A stretch of 34,725 nt of DNA from Aquimarina muelleri DSM 19832 (GCF_000430665.1 NZ_AUML01000047.1:1-34725), one strand, 5' to 3'. Numbered from the stretch's first letter, positions 16,678-25,781 are shown. A program made the numbers and translations. Notes: generated by a model not told the origin, from the letters alone.

Positions 16678-18144
16678 ATGAAAAAAATTATTATTCTTGC
16701 TTTGGGGCTAACTCTTGTATTTTCCTGCTCTAAAGAAAACCTTAATGAAACCGAAGAGTCTGGAGTTCAATTTTCTGAAACTCAAAAACTACTTTCTATA
16801 TCTGAAATAAATAGATATATTGAAACTGAATTAAAACAAAACAATGATGTGGACTGGACAAAAGCACCCGCAGTTGTTTTGTGGAGTGCTGTAATGCACG
16901 GCGGAAAAGTTTTAAGTGTAGGATATGGAGAGAAAGGAGAAAGTTTTTCTACACAAAAAACTTCTAGTTTAAATAACGCTAAAGAAAATATATACAGAAT
17001 CATACAGTCTGTGGAAGGAGCAAGTAAATCAAATTCACTTGTGTCTGAAGATGAGGTTCTTAATGTTATTGAAGTACAGATAAATAGTTTAAAAACAATT
17101 GTAGAATTACAAAAAGCATCTAAAATAAGATATTTGGATCCAGTAGGCTATGGATCTTATCTTGAAGAAGACACTTCTAATCAACAAAAATCTGCAGGAT
17201 GTAGTCAAAATAATCAGACTATTAACAGTGGAGATTATAGAGTAATATCTCCTAACGCGAGATTGCCTTGGAATTTTGATATACATAAAGTGCCACAAGC
17301 ATGGAATTATAGTACAGGAACAGGAATTACTGTAGGCTTAATAGATACAGGGATTTCTGCAAGCCAGAATTTGTTAGGTAATGGTTTTAATGATGGAGAC
17401 TCTAATGGAAGAACAGTAGAGCGTTTTGGAACTTATACCAGTTCGCCAAATGACCAATGTGGTCATGGTACTTCTATGGCAGGAGCAATAGCATCACCTC
17501 GTAATGATGATTTTATGCCTGTTGGAGTAGCGTATAACTGTAATTTAGTAGCTTATAGAGGGACTGAAGATGTTGTGTTAAATAGCTATGATGAGCGTAA
17601 AGGTGTTAGTGATGCTCTAAAAGCATTAGGAAATAGAGCAGATGTTAAAATCATCTCTATGTCTATTGGATATCCTTGGTCTATTGGTATTGTAAAGGAT
17701 GCAGTACGATACGCTCATGGAAAAGGTAAATTGGTAATTGCAGCAGGAGGAACTTCAACTTCATTTACTAATTGGTATGGAGTTATTTTTCCAGCTAACA
17801 TGTCTGAAACAGTAGCTGTTACAGGAATAAAAGATAACGGGTATAATGAATGTGATATTTGTCATTATGGAGCAAAAATAGATTTTACTATTGTAATGGA
17901 AAAAGCACAAAGTGATAAACATGTACCCGTAATAGGATTTAATACAGGAACACAATCTTATGTAGGAGGGTCTTCTGTTGCAACAGCAACTGTTGCAGGA
18001 ATAGCAGCTTTGGTATGGGCACGTAACCCAAGTATGACAAGGGCTCAAGTGTTAGACAAATTAAAAAAGTCAGGAGAGTTTTATCCTAATCGTAATAGCA
18101 AATTTGGTTATGGTAATATCAATGCATTAAAAGCAGTACAATAA
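16678..18144 (+). CDS. Subtilisin-family (S8) serine peptidase, predicted lipoprotein
   Basis: The start at 16678 gives MKKIIILALGLTLVFSC, a lipoprotein signal with Cys17, so this 488-aa enzyme is probably anchored in the envelope. The segment at about 20-180 looks like an inhibitory propeptide. The peptidase triad is D223 (GLIDTG), H263 (CGHGTSMAGA) and S433 (GGSSVATATVAG). The serine motif departs from the usual GTSxAxP: Ser replaces Thr and Ala437 replaces Pro. The oxyanion-hole position, Asn in the AAGN motif of subtilisin, reads AAGG here (Gly358). Activity is therefore uncertain. No T9SS sorting domain is seen at the C-terminus, which ends a few residues after the last catalytic-domain helix. 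Confidence 0.85.
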   Translation: MKKIIILALGLTLVFSCSKENLNETEESGVQFSETQKLLSISEINRYIETELKQNNDVDWTKAPAVVLWSAVMHGGKVLSVGYGEKGESFSTQKTSSLNNAKENIYRIIQSVEGASKSNSLVSEDEVLNVIEVQINSLKTIVELQKASKIRYLDPVGYGSYLEEDTSNQQKSAGCSQNNQTINSGDYRVISPNARLPWNFDIHKVPQAWNYSTGTGITVGLIDTGISASQNLLGNGFNDGDSNGRTVERFGTYTSSPNDQCGHGTSMAGAIASPRNDDFMPVGVAYNCNLVAYRGTEDVVLNSYDERKGVSDALKALGNRADVKIISMSIGYPWSIGIVKDAVRYAHGKGKLVIAAGGTSTSFTNWYGVIFPANMSETVAVTGIKDNGYNECDICHYGAKIDFTIVMEKAQSDKHVPVIGFNTGTQSYVGGSSVATATVAGIAALVWARNPSMTRAQVLDKLKKSGEFYPNRNSKFGYGNINALKAVQ

Positions 18145-18170
18145 AATAAAAAAAAACATATAAGAAATTG

Positions 18171-18203
18171 AAAGTGGAGATTCGGATATATGATCTCCAC
18201 TTT
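18171..18203. terminator. Hairpin between convergent subtilase and O-methyltransferase genes
   Basis: A perfect 11-bp stem AAAGTGGAGAT/ATCTCCACTTT has an 11-nt loop and is followed by T-rich sequence on the plus strand. It probably ends the subtilase transcript and may serve both directions. Confidence 0.75.
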
Positions 18204-18218
18204 TGTTTCTTTTTAGAA

Positions 18219-18860
18219 CTATAACACCCGACTAATAGTTAATCCATCTCGAATAGGAAGTACTACAGTTTCTATTCTTTTATCTTCTATTAAAAGTTTG
18301 TTGTATTCTAAAAGTGCTTTTGTAGAAATATCTTCTTCTTCTACAGGTTCAATTACTTTACCATTCCACAATACATTGTCTGATAAAATAACAGCTCCAG
18401 AGTTCATTTTATCGATGACTAGATCAAAATAAAGCGGATAATTAGGTTTGTCAGCATCTATAAATACTAAATCAAATTTTAAGTCTAGATTAGGAATAAT
18501 TTTAGAGGCGTCCCCAATATGTTGATAGATTTGTTTTCCATGATCAGAAAGGTCAAAATATTTTCTTTGAAAACTTTCTAACTCTTCATTAATATCAATA
18601 GTATGTAATTCTCCATTTTTTTGTAACCCCTCTGCCAAGCATAATGCTGAATATCCTGTATATGTACCGATTTCAAGAATGTTTTTTGGGTGTATAAGTT
18701 TTGATAAAATACTCAAAACCCGACCTTGATAGTGTCCACTAAGCATACGGGGTTGTAAAATTTTTTGATTTGTTTCCCGATTAAGCTGTTGTAGTAGGTT
18801 AGGCTCTTTTTCGCTATGATTAACTACATATTCATCGAGTTTTTCTGGAATAAAATGCAT
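18219..18860 (-). CDS. Class I SAM-dependent O-methyltransferase (COMT-like, metal-dependent)
   Basis: This 213-aa protein has the SAM motif ILEIGTYTGYSALCLAEGL, the acidic end of strand 2 (HTIDINEE), VFIDADKPNY and ILSDNVLWNG. The Asp residues of IDADK and SDN are the metal ligands of the catechol/caffeoyl-CoA O-methyltransferase group. The natural substrate cannot be told. It lies 93 nt after ACMSD on the same strand and could be the last gene of the kynurenine operon, where catecholic or hydroxyanthranilate-type compounds occur, but this is only context. In many flavobacteria a housekeeping relative of this gene stands alone. Confidence 0.85.
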   Translation of the reverse strand: MHFIPEKLDEYVVNHSEKEPNLLQQLNRETNQKILQPRMLSGHYQGRVLSILSKLIHPKNILEIGTYTGYSALCLAEGLQKNGELHTIDINEELESFQRKYFDLSDHGKQIYQHIGDASKIIPNLDLKFDLVFIDADKPNYPLYFDLVIDKMNSGAVILSDNVLWNGKVIEPVEEEDISTKALLEYNKLLIEDKRIETVVLPIRDGLTISRVL

Positions 18861-18953
18861 GGCTAAGTTTTGTTATAAAGTTTTTTTTTGAATGATTTTT
18901 TTAATTTCTAATAGAGGTTCTTTTTTTAAGATTATATTTTTTTATTAAGATGA

Positions 18954-20051
18954 TTATTTCACCTTTACTTTACCAAGGATTTTATCTGTCAAATCTTGTT
19001 TGGCATCTTGGTTATCTCCAAATAACCAACGCAAAACATTGTCTTCCCATATATCATCATATTCTTTTTCATTTATTATTTTGCGATCCAGTGCCAAATC
19101 TAAAATTTTACCAGGGTAAGAGGATTGAGGTAAGCTTTCCATTTCGCCTAAAGGATATGGATCATCTAGTCCCATGATAACTTGTTTGCTTCCTTGTCGA
19201 TCCACAGTTAGTTTTAACGAATCTGTATCGTGTACAAGAGTATCAAAATATATGTTCGGATGCCCTACAGCTTTTCTTGGGTGGTGCTTTCCTTCAAATA
19301 AATCAGGTCTTCCGTCAAAACCTTGTATGCGTCGACCAAGGTTCATTTGTGCTAACTGTCCCCCATGTGCAAAGCATGTTCTTATATTTGGATATCGGCT
19401 TTGCATTCCGTTAAGAGTATAAAAATGATAAGCATCGCCACATTGTGCTAGCATCCATACCAAATGAAAACGCCAAGAGACATTTTCTAATTTAATCATT
19501 TTATCCCCATCATATGGATGTACTTCTATTGCCAATTTGTATTTATCAGCTAGTTCAAAAATGGGATCGTTTTCTTCGTCAAAAATACATCGCCACTGCC
19601 CAATTGAATCCATAAAATGAGTTGGTAAGCATAATACACGCATCCCTAATTTTTCCACACAACGCTCCATCTCCCAAAGTGCTCCATTTATAAATCCAGG
19701 ATGTACCACAAAACCGCAAGTAAATTTATCTGGGTGATCTTGTTGTATACGAGCATTAAAATCATTCTGAAATCGTAAAGCATGTTTCATTTCTTCCAGG
19801 CGTAAACCATTGCCATATAATTGTGAAAGATTTAAAACAACAGCATGATCGATTTTAAAGTGCTCCATCCATTCTAGTTTGTCGTCTAAGAAAAAACTAG
19901 AATGTGTTACAGGACGTTTCCATCCTTTTTGTAACATATATTTGCGTTCATCATCTACCCAAAAAATCTCTTTATCCTTCATGAATTTAGGAATCTCTTC
20001 TGGATATGGTAGTAGATGTGAGTGACCGTTTATTCGAAGTTTTCTTTTCAT
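18954..20051 (-). CDS. 2-amino-3-carboxymuconate-6-semialdehyde decarboxylase (ACMSD)
   Basis: This 365-aa amidohydrolase-superfamily enzyme decarboxylates the unstable ring-opening product of 3-hydroxyanthranilate, diverting it from quinolinate. The zinc ligands are visible: H10-S-H12 at the N-terminus, H178 (EVHPYDG) and D296 (GLDDPYP), with catalytic H229 (FAHGG). Each is one or two positions from the Pseudomonas fluorescens numbering (H9, H11, H177, D294, H228). The C-terminus is a little longer than in that enzyme. The gene follows haaO by 122 nt in the same direction, matching the reaction order. The cytoplasmic location is inferred from the lack of a signal peptide. Confidence 0.95.
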   Translation of the reverse strand: MKRKLRINGHSHLLPYPEEIPKFMKDKEIFWVDDERKYMLQKGWKRPVTHSSFFLDDKLEWMEHFKIDHAVVLNLSQLYGNGLRLEEMKHALRFQNDFNARIQQDHPDKFTCGFVVHPGFINGALWEMERCVEKLGMRVLCLPTHFMDSIGQWRCIFDEENDPIFELADKYKLAIEVHPYDGDKMIKLENVSWRFHLVWMLAQCGDAYHFYTLNGMQSRYPNIRTCFAHGGQLAQMNLGRRIQGFDGRPDLFEGKHHPRKAVGHPNIYFDTLVHDTDSLKLTVDRQGSKQVIMGLDDPYPLGEMESLPQSSYPGKILDLALDRKIINEKEYDDIWEDNVLRWLFGDNQDAKQDLTDKILGKVKVK

Positions 20052-20173
20052 GGGTATGTTTGTTTTTCTATGGTCGATAAATACAATTAATATTAAATAG
20101 TATTCTCTAGTACTTTGGTGTTTGTTATGTTCTTTATTGTAATTTTTATGTCTGTAATAAATAGCGTAAACAA

Positions 20174-20698
20174 TTATTTTTTGCTAGGAGCTTCCATTAT
20201 TGTTCCACAATTAGGACAAGTACATTTTTTTTTGTCATTATAATATTTGTCAAAAATAATTGGCATGTCTGTTTCTATATTATCTAATGCAAATTCTTCT
20301 CTATACAATTGGGTGTTACAGTTTTCACAATACCATTCCAGAGCATCCAGCATTTTTTCCTGACGCGGGTATTCGATAACCAATCCCACCGTATTAGCCC
20401 CTCTTTGAGGGGAATGCGGAACCTTAGGAGGTAATAAATAGATATCTCCTTCATTAATGTGTACATCTTTTGGCTCTCCTTTATCCATTATTTTTAAAAT
20501 CATATCTCCTTCGATCTGATAAAAAAACTCTGGAGTTTCATTATAATGATAGTCTTTTCGATTGTTTGGTCCACCAACTACCATTACTATAAAATCACCA
20601 TCTTTCCATACACATTTATTACCTACAGGTGGTTTTAATAGATGACGATGCTCATCTATCCAGGCTTTAAAGTTTAGTGGCGAAACTAGATTACTCAT
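20174..20698 (-). CDS. 3-hydroxyanthranilate 3,4-dioxygenase
   Basis: This 174-aa cupin uses Fe(II) and oxygen to open the ring of 3-hydroxyanthranilate. The iron ligands H51, E57 and H95 and substrate-binding R47 fall at the same positions as in the Cupriavidus (Ralstonia) metallidurans enzyme. The C-terminal rubredoxin-like iron site typical of bacterial enzymes is complete: C124-E-N-C127 and C161-P-N-C164. Its product is the substrate of the ACMSD encoded next. It is commonly named nbaC or haaO. It sits inside the kynurenine operon, between the SDR (104 nt upstream) and ACMSD. Confidence 0.96.
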   Translation of the reverse strand: MSNLVSPLNFKAWIDEHRHLLKPPVGNKCVWKDGDFIVMVVGGPNNRKDYHYNETPEFFYQIEGDMILKIMDKGEPKDVHINEGDIYLLPPKVPHSPQRGANTVGLVIEYPRQEKMLDALEWYCENCNTQLYREEFALDNIETDMPIIFDKYYNDKKKCTCPNCGTIMEAPSKK

Positions 20699-20802
20699 AT
20701 GCTTGTTTTGATTTAGATGTATTATTTTTTTCTTGCTTGTAAAGCGTATTCTGTATTAAATTTAATTATTTTAATCCTTATTTAGTAATAACAAATAGTT
20801 AA

Positions 20803-21582
20803 CTATAAGGATTTTGTTCTTCCTCCATCCACTGGTAGATTTATACCATTGATGTAAGATGCTGCCTGTGATGCTAAAAATGCTACAGCATTAGCTATCT
20901 CTTCTGGTTTAGCAAATCGTTTTGCAGGCACTTCATTTTTCATAGCATTAGAAACTTCTTCTATAGTTTTTCCAGTTTTTTCTGCCTTGTTGTTAATGAT
21001 TTCATTTAGCCTTTCTGTTGCTGTTGCCCCAGGCAATACATTATTTACAGTAATTCCAAATGCAGCTAATTCATTAGATAGTGTTTTCGACCAGTTTGCT
21101 ACTGCACCACGTATAGTATTGGATACACCTAACCCGTTTAAAGGTTGTTTTACAGAAGTAGAAATTATATTAATTATTCTTCCAAATCCTTCTTTTTTCA
21201 TTCCAGGAACTACAGCTTGCACTAAGACATGATTGCTTTTTAAATGTTGAGTAAAAGCACTTTCAAATTCTTCTAAAGAGGCATCAAATACTGGTCCTGC
21301 TGCTGGTCCTCCGGTATTATTTACCAAGATGTGAAATGTTTTATTTGTTTTAGAAATGTTTTGTTGTAAGTTCTCTGGGTTTTGGAAATCTGCAACAATA
21401 TAATGGTGCAGTTGCCCTTTATCTGTAGCTAATTCTTTTAAGGTTTTTTTTAGCTTATCTTCATTTCTTGCTACTAAGGTAATATTAGCTCCTAGCTCTG
21501 CTAATTGTTTAGCTGAAGCTTTTCCTATACCTTGTGTACTACCGCAAACTAGTGCGTTTTTATGAGTTAAATCTAGATGCAT
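20803..21582 (-). CDS. SDR-family protein lacking the YxxxK catalytic pair
   Basis: This 259-aa protein has an SDR Rossmann fold with cofactor motif GSTQGIG (14-20), the NNTGG strand (88-92), and a C-terminal INLPVDGGR similar to 3-oxoacyl-ACP reductase-like proteins. At the active site the expected Tyr-x-x-x-Lys reads V153-S-N-T-I157, so both catalytic residues are missing, though the preceding serine region (IISTS) is present. Relatives with a SNTxR-type motif here are known as divergent SDRs. It is embedded in the kynurenine operon, 31 nt after the AMSDH gene. No step of the known pathway needs an SDR, so its role is open: an altered oxidoreductase, an isomerase-like activity or a binding function. 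Confidence 0.8.
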   Translation of the reverse strand: MHLDLTHKNALVCGSTQGIGKASAKQLAELGANITLVARNEDKLKKTLKELATDKGQLHHYIVADFQNPENLQQNISKTNKTFHILVNNTGGPAAGPVFDASLEEFESAFTQHLKSNHVLVQAVVPGMKKEGFGRIINIISTSVKQPLNGLGVSNTIRGAVANWSKTLSNELAAFGITVNNVLPGATATERLNEIINNKAEKTGKTIEEVSNAMKNEVPAKRFAKPEEIANAVAFLASQAASYINGINLPVDGGRTKSL

Positions 21583-21613
21583 TATAGATGTTTCTAAAGT
21601 TTATATTTTGTTT

Positions 21614-23056
21614 TTAATATTGTATACAAATGTTTTTAGGTTCTGTAAAAAATCGTAGTGCTTCAAAACCACCTTCTCTACCAATACCAGAGTCTTTTAT
21701 GCCACCAAAAGGGGTGCGTAAATCACGCATCATCCAGGTGTTTATCCAAACGATACCAGATTGTATGCGTTTAGATAATAGCATACTTCGATTTAGATTA
21801 TTTGTCCAGATAGTACATGATAATCCATAACGAACGTTATTTGCCAGAGATAAAGCTTCATCGTCGGTGTCAAAAGGCATAATAGTAACTACTGGTCCAA
21901 AAATCTCTTCTTGCGTTACTCTGCAATTTGGATCAGTAACTTCTATAATCGTTGGTTGTAAGTAATACCCATTTTTATGATTTTCTACTGTAACATAATC
22001 ACCACCACAAAGTATTGTACCGCCTTCTTCTTTTGCAATATCAATATAGGATTTAACTTTTTCCAGATGTGCTTTAGAAACGAGTGCTCCTATGTTGGTT
22101 TCTTTATCTAGTGGAGATCCTATTTTAAGATTTCTTGTTTTTGCAATAAAATCGGTTTTGAATCTCTCGTATATAGGTCTTTCTACATATATTCTCGAAC
22201 TACACAAGCATATTTGTCCTTGATTAGAAAAGGAGGATTTTAGAGTGGTTTCTAGCATTTTGTCATAATCGCAATCTGCAAAAATAAGATTGGGGTTCTT
22301 GCCTCCTAATTCTAAAGATAATTTTTTAAACATAGGAGCAGCTGTTCTGGCAATATGTGCTCCGGTAGCTGTTCCTCCTGTAAAAGAAATTGCTTTGATT
22401 TTAGGGTGTTCTACGATAGCTTGTCCTGTTGTTTTACCTAATCCATGTACTATATTTAGAACCCCTTTTGGTAACCCAGCTTTATTGCAAATATCTCCTA
22501 AAAGATATGCTGTCATTGGGGTTATTTCACTAGGTTTTGCTACTACGGTATTTCCTGCGGCAAGAGCAGGGGCAATTTTCCATGTAAAAAGATATAAAGG
22601 TAAATTCCAAGGGGAGATACACCCTACCACTCCTATAGGTTGGCGTAAGGTAAAATTGAATGCGTTTTGCCCAACGCTCTCATGTGCTTCGCTGGCAAAT
22701 TGAGTAATCGCATTAGCGAAAAACTGAAAATTAGAAGATGCTCTGGGTATATCCACACTAGTAGATAAGCTTAAAGGTTTGCCATTATCCATAGTTTCAG
22801 CTTTGGCAAGGAGCTCTAAGCTTTCTGTTAGTAAAGAAGCTATTTTTGTCAAAATAGCACTACGTTGTTGTAAAGTTGTCTCGGACCAATCTAAAAAAGC
22901 TTTTTCTGCGGCTTCATAGGCAGTTTGTACATCTTCAGCAGATGAATTGGGTATTAAACTATATATCTCACCAGTAGAAGGGTTATAATTATCTATCCAT
23001 TGATTTTGTATAGGATTTTTAAATTCGCCATTAATATAGTTCAATATCTTTTCCAT
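21614..23056 (-). CDS. 2-aminomuconate-6-semialdehyde dehydrogenase (ALDH superfamily)
   Basis: This 480-aa NAD-dependent aldehyde dehydrogenase has its catalytic residues in place: C283 (SNQGQICLCSS), E249 (LELGGKNPN) and N151 (SPWNLPLY). The specific function is inferred from the operon: it oxidises the ACMSD product 2-aminomuconate semialdehyde to 2-aminomuconate, the substrate of the deaminase encoded upstream. Length and the phrase RTPFGGIKDSGIGREGG agree with the AMSDH/betaine-aldehyde-like group. Known names are nbaE or amnC. It begins 15 nt after the iclR gene and is followed closely by the SDR gene. Confidence 0.9.
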   Translation of the reverse strand: MEKILNYINGEFKNPIQNQWIDNYNPSTGEIYSLIPNSSAEDVQTAYEAAEKAFLDWSETTLQQRSAILTKIASLLTESLELLAKAETMDNGKPLSLSTSVDIPRASSNFQFFANAITQFASEAHESVGQNAFNFTLRQPIGVVGCISPWNLPLYLFTWKIAPALAAGNTVVAKPSEITPMTAYLLGDICNKAGLPKGVLNIVHGLGKTTGQAIVEHPKIKAISFTGGTATGAHIARTAAPMFKKLSLELGGKNPNLIFADCDYDKMLETTLKSSFSNQGQICLCSSRIYVERPIYERFKTDFIAKTRNLKIGSPLDKETNIGALVSKAHLEKVKSYIDIAKEEGGTILCGGDYVTVENHKNGYYLQPTIIEVTDPNCRVTQEEIFGPVVTIMPFDTDDEALSLANNVRYGLSCTIWTNNLNRSMLLSKRIQSGIVWINTWMMRDLRTPFGGIKDSGIGREGGFEALRFFTEPKNICIQY

Positions 23057-23071
23057 TTTTATATATGTCTA

Positions 23072-23839
23072 TTAACTGAAAATATGTTTTAATTCTTCTG
23101 CTGTTTGTTTTAAATCTCCTGTATACGTTTTGATTTCATTTTTATTAAATCTTGCAGAAGGGCCAGAAGTACTTATAGCAGCTATAAATTTTCCTTTAGT
23201 ACTAAAAACAGGAACGGCAACACATACCAGTCCTATTTCATTTTCTTCTAAATCTAAAGCAAAGCCAGTTTTTTTTATATTTTCTATCTCTGTAATCAAC
23301 TTTTTTTTATCTGTGATTGTATTTTCTGTAATCGTTTCCAGTTGAATATTTTCGATATTTTTTTTATAATCCTGTTCTGCAAAAGCTAACATGACTTTTC
23401 CTAGTCCTGTACAATGTAGGGGTTTTTCTGTTCCAATTTGTGAGTTGATTTGTAAATCATGTCTGCCTACCACTTTGTCTAAAAAATAAACCTTTCGGTT
23501 TTTGTAAATAGCAAGGTGAGCAGTTTCTCCTGCACGTTTTACTAACTCCTCCATAAAAGGTCTGGCTTTTGAAATAAAATTTTTATGAATACTTACTTTT
23601 TGACTTAATTCAAATAGTTTAAGTCCTAGTCTGTATTTTTCGTTTTCTGGGTTTTGTTGTATTACATTTAACGTTTCCATAGTGGCTAACATCCTGTATA
23701 CTGCACTTTTATTAGTGCCTATTTTTTTTGCAATTTCAGTAACTCCAAGTTCTATCGTATCCGTAGAAAAGCAATCTAAAATTTTGAAAGCTTTTTCAAT
23801 AGATGTGTTTAGGATTTTTTTGTTATTGGTGTTGTTCAT
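23072..23839 (-). CDS. IclR-family transcriptional regulator
   Basis: This 255-aa regulator has an N-terminal winged helix (about 5-65: SIEKAFKILDCF, GVTEIAKKIGTNKSAVYRML) and a C-terminal effector-binding IclR domain with HCTGLGKVMLAF, DLEENEIGLVCVAVPVF and ISTSGPSARF. I place the start at the ATG at 23839. The frame continues eight codons upstream to a TTG that falls in a palindromic repeat and is an unlikely start. It sits in the middle of the kynurenine operon and probably senses a pathway intermediate. A candidate palindromic operator lies in the kynU leader (27068-27082). Confidence 0.92.
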   Translation of the reverse strand: MNNTNNKKILNTSIEKAFKILDCFSTDTIELGVTEIAKKIGTNKSAVYRMLATMETLNVIQQNPENEKYRLGLKLFELSQKVSIHKNFISKARPFMEELVKRAGETAHLAIYKNRKVYFLDKVVGRHDLQINSQIGTEKPLHCTGLGKVMLAFAEQDYKKNIENIQLETITENTITDKKKLITEIENIKKTGFALDLEENEIGLVCVAVPVFSTKGKFIAAISTSGPSARFNKNEIKTYTGDLKQTAEELKHIFS

Positions 23840-23850
23840 ATATATGTATT

Positions 23851-23914
23851 GTAACACCTTCAAGGTTTCAAAAACCTTGAAGGTGTTAGGTTTTCAAAAC
23901 CTTGAAGGTGTTAC
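23851..23914. repeat. Palindromic repeat cluster between iclR and the deaminase gene
   Basis: GTAACACCTTCAAGGTTT (23851-23868) is the exact reverse complement of 23897-23914. A third arm, AAACCTTGAAGGTGTTA (23872-23888), repeats 17 bases of the latter. Either downstream arm can pair with the first. The last arm encodes the end of the deaminase, including its stop. It looks like a small REP-like element within the operon. Confidence 0.85.
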
Positions 23915-24316
23915 ATATGCAACCACTTTAATTTCGATTAATAAGTGTGGGTGAGGTAATTGATGTACGGCCACAGTGGTTCTGGTGGGGCCTTCATAAT
24001 CAAAGTATTTTGCATATACTTCATTGTATCCTCCAAAATCATTCATATTGACCAAAAAGGAAGTTACATCTACAATATCTTTTAGAGTAGCACCTTCTTC
24101 TTTCAGAATATCATTAATATTTTCTAAAACAGCTTTTGTTTGTGCTTTGATATCCAGATTTGTGGTTCCAAATTCATCTACTTCTACACCTTCAAAAGTG
24201 TTATCTGGTCTTCTAGAGCTTGTGCCAGATACATATATAAAATCTCCTACTCGTTTTACATGAGGGAATTTTCCTCTTGGAGTAGCTTTGCCTTGTATTA
24301 ATTTTCCTTTATTCAT
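23894..24316 (-). CDS. 2-aminomuconate deaminase (RidA/YjgF family)
   Basis: This 140-aa protein matches the 2-aminomuconate deaminase branch rather than generic Rid[42 protein letters not shown] and [22 protein letters not shown] are the phrases I associate with NbaF/AmnD proteins. It hydrolyses 2-aminomuconate to 4-oxalocrotonate and ammonia, the step after AMSDH. The enzyme proper appears to end at KVVAYV. The last five codons (TPSRF) and the stop come from the adjacent palindromic repeat. It lies 67 nt after kmo. The family is trimeric with an active site between subunits. Confidence 0.92.
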   Translation of the reverse strand: MNKGKLIQGKATPRGKFPHVKRVGDFIYVSGTSSRRPDNTFEGVEVDEFGTTNLDIKAQTKAVLENINDILKEEGATLKDIVDVTSFLVNMNDFGGYNEVYAKYFDYEGPTRTTVAVHQLPHPHLLIEIKVVAYVTPSRF

Positions 24317-24383
24317 ACTTTATTAGTATAGAGTTTTGAGATATTAGGATTAAGAAGGTATGATCGTGCTATAAAAGATACAG

Positions 24384-25781
24384 TTATCTTAAACCTGCAA
24401 TTTTATCTTCATCCAATATTTCGTTGGTTTCTTTTTGTATTTGATTTAATATATTCTTTAAATCTTTGGTGGTATCAATTTCACGATCCGCTATTAGATT
24501 TAGTAAAGCTTTATCTTGTGCCCTACCTATTTTCATTGCTTTTGCATACCCTATATTTTCATCAAATGTAACCATAGAGTATTTGGAGAAATAGGAGGTA
24601 GGAAAGGCTTTTTCTAAATCCATCTCTAGTTTTCTTTTTTCTTTAAATAATGGATTCGCTACATGATCCCGCATTTCATAATAGTTATCGACTGCAAGGT
24701 CTGCAATAGCATCGGTATCTTCTTTTCTAGCTTTTTCATATGCTTTAAAAGTGGCTTCCCAGTCTCCTTGATGTTGCTCTAGTATGGTGTCAAAAACTAC
24801 AACGTCTTCAAAAGAAGCATTCATTCCTTGTCCGTAAAATGGTACAATAGCATGAGCAGCATCTCCTATTAAAAGAGTCTTGTCTTTATAAGACCAAGGA
24901 GAACATTTTATGGTGCCAAGTGCTCCTGTAGGATTATTGAAAAATTCGTTATGTATATCTGGAATAAGAGCTAAGGCATCGGGGAACTGTGTTTGAAAAA
25001 ACTCGGTAACTTTATCTATAGTAGTTAAGTTATTAAAATTGTATTCTCCTTCATCATAGGATAAAAATAGAGTTACTGTAAAGCTTCCATCCAGGTTTGG
25101 CAGGGCAATAAGCATGTATTCTCCACGAGGCCAAATATGTAAATGATCTTTACTAATTTGATGTTTTCCTATTTTATTTGCTGGGATTTCTAATTCTTTA
25201 TATCCATGTGTTAGGTAGTTTTGAGAATAACTGAATAAAAACTTTTTTTCTAAGTAGTAGCTTTTTCTAAGAGAAGACCCAGCACCATCTGCACCAAAAA
25301 TAATATCCGCGTTTACTTCAAATTTTTCATTAGTAGTATAGCATTTAAATTTTGCTATTGTATTTTCAATATCAACGTCAAGGCATTTTTTATTAAAATG
25401 AATAGTTACATTATCATATTTTTCTGCTTCAGATAACAATACTCCATTTAAACCACCTCTGGAGATAGAATTTATATATTCTCCTTCTCTTCCTGAGTAA
25501 TTAGAGGCAAATGTATTTCCTTCTTTATCATGAATTAATCTACCGTACATGGGTGTGCAAAGCGGGGTTACTTTATCTTCAATACCTACCATTGCCATGG
25601 CTTTTAATCCACGATCTGATAATGCAAGATTAATAGATCGTCCAGCAGATATATCTGTAGATCTTAGATCTGGTCTACTTTCATAAACAATTACATTATA
25701 TCCCTTTTGCGCTAAACGTAAAGCTAATAAAGCACCACAAAGACCAGCACCTATGATAAGTATGTTTTCTTTTTCTTGCAT
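24384..25781 (-). CDS. kmo: Kynurenine 3-monooxygenase
   Basis: This 465-aa FAD-dependent aromatic hydroxylase converts kynurenine to 3-hydroxykynurenine with NADPH and oxygen. It has the FAD motif G11-A-G-L-C-G16, the DG-type stretch IIFGADGAGSSLRK (about 160-173) and the second FAD motif GDAAHAIVPFYGQGMNAS, which is close to the KMO signature. The start ATG overlaps the kynU stop by one base (TAATG), so the two are translationally coupled. Many bacterial relatives keep a C-terminal region of similar length; this one appears full-length. Confidence 0.95.
   Translation of the reverse strand: MQEKENILIIGAGLCGALLALRLAQKGYNVIVYESRPDLRSTDISAGRSINLALSDRGLKAMAMVGIEDKVTPLCTPMYGRLIHDKEGNTFASNYSGREGEYINSISRGGLNGVLLSEAEKYDNVTIHFNKKCLDVDIENTIAKFKCYTTNEKFEVNADIIFGADGAGSSLRKSYYLEKKFLFSYSQNYLTHGYKELEIPANKIGKHQISKDHLHIWPRGEYMLIALPNLDGSFTVTLFLSYDEGEYNFNNLTTIDKVTEFFQTQFPDALALIPDIHNEFFNNPTGALGTIKCSPWSYKDKTLLIGDAAHAIVPFYGQGMNASFEDVVVFDTILEQHQGDWEATFKAYEKARKEDTDAIADLAVDNYYEMRDHVANPLFKEKRKLEMDLEKAFPTSYFSKYSMVTFDENIGYAKAMKIGRAQDKALLNLIADREIDTTKDLKNILNQIQKETNEILDEDKIAGLR

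Noticed and set aside
22290..22703. 137-codon plus-strand frame opposite the AMSDH gene
   Set aside because: Antisense shadow of a conserved ALDH; composition reflects the opposite strand.
23840..23863. Upstream TTG start for iclR
   Set aside because: It lies in a palindromic repeat; the ATG at 23839 gives the usual N-terminus.
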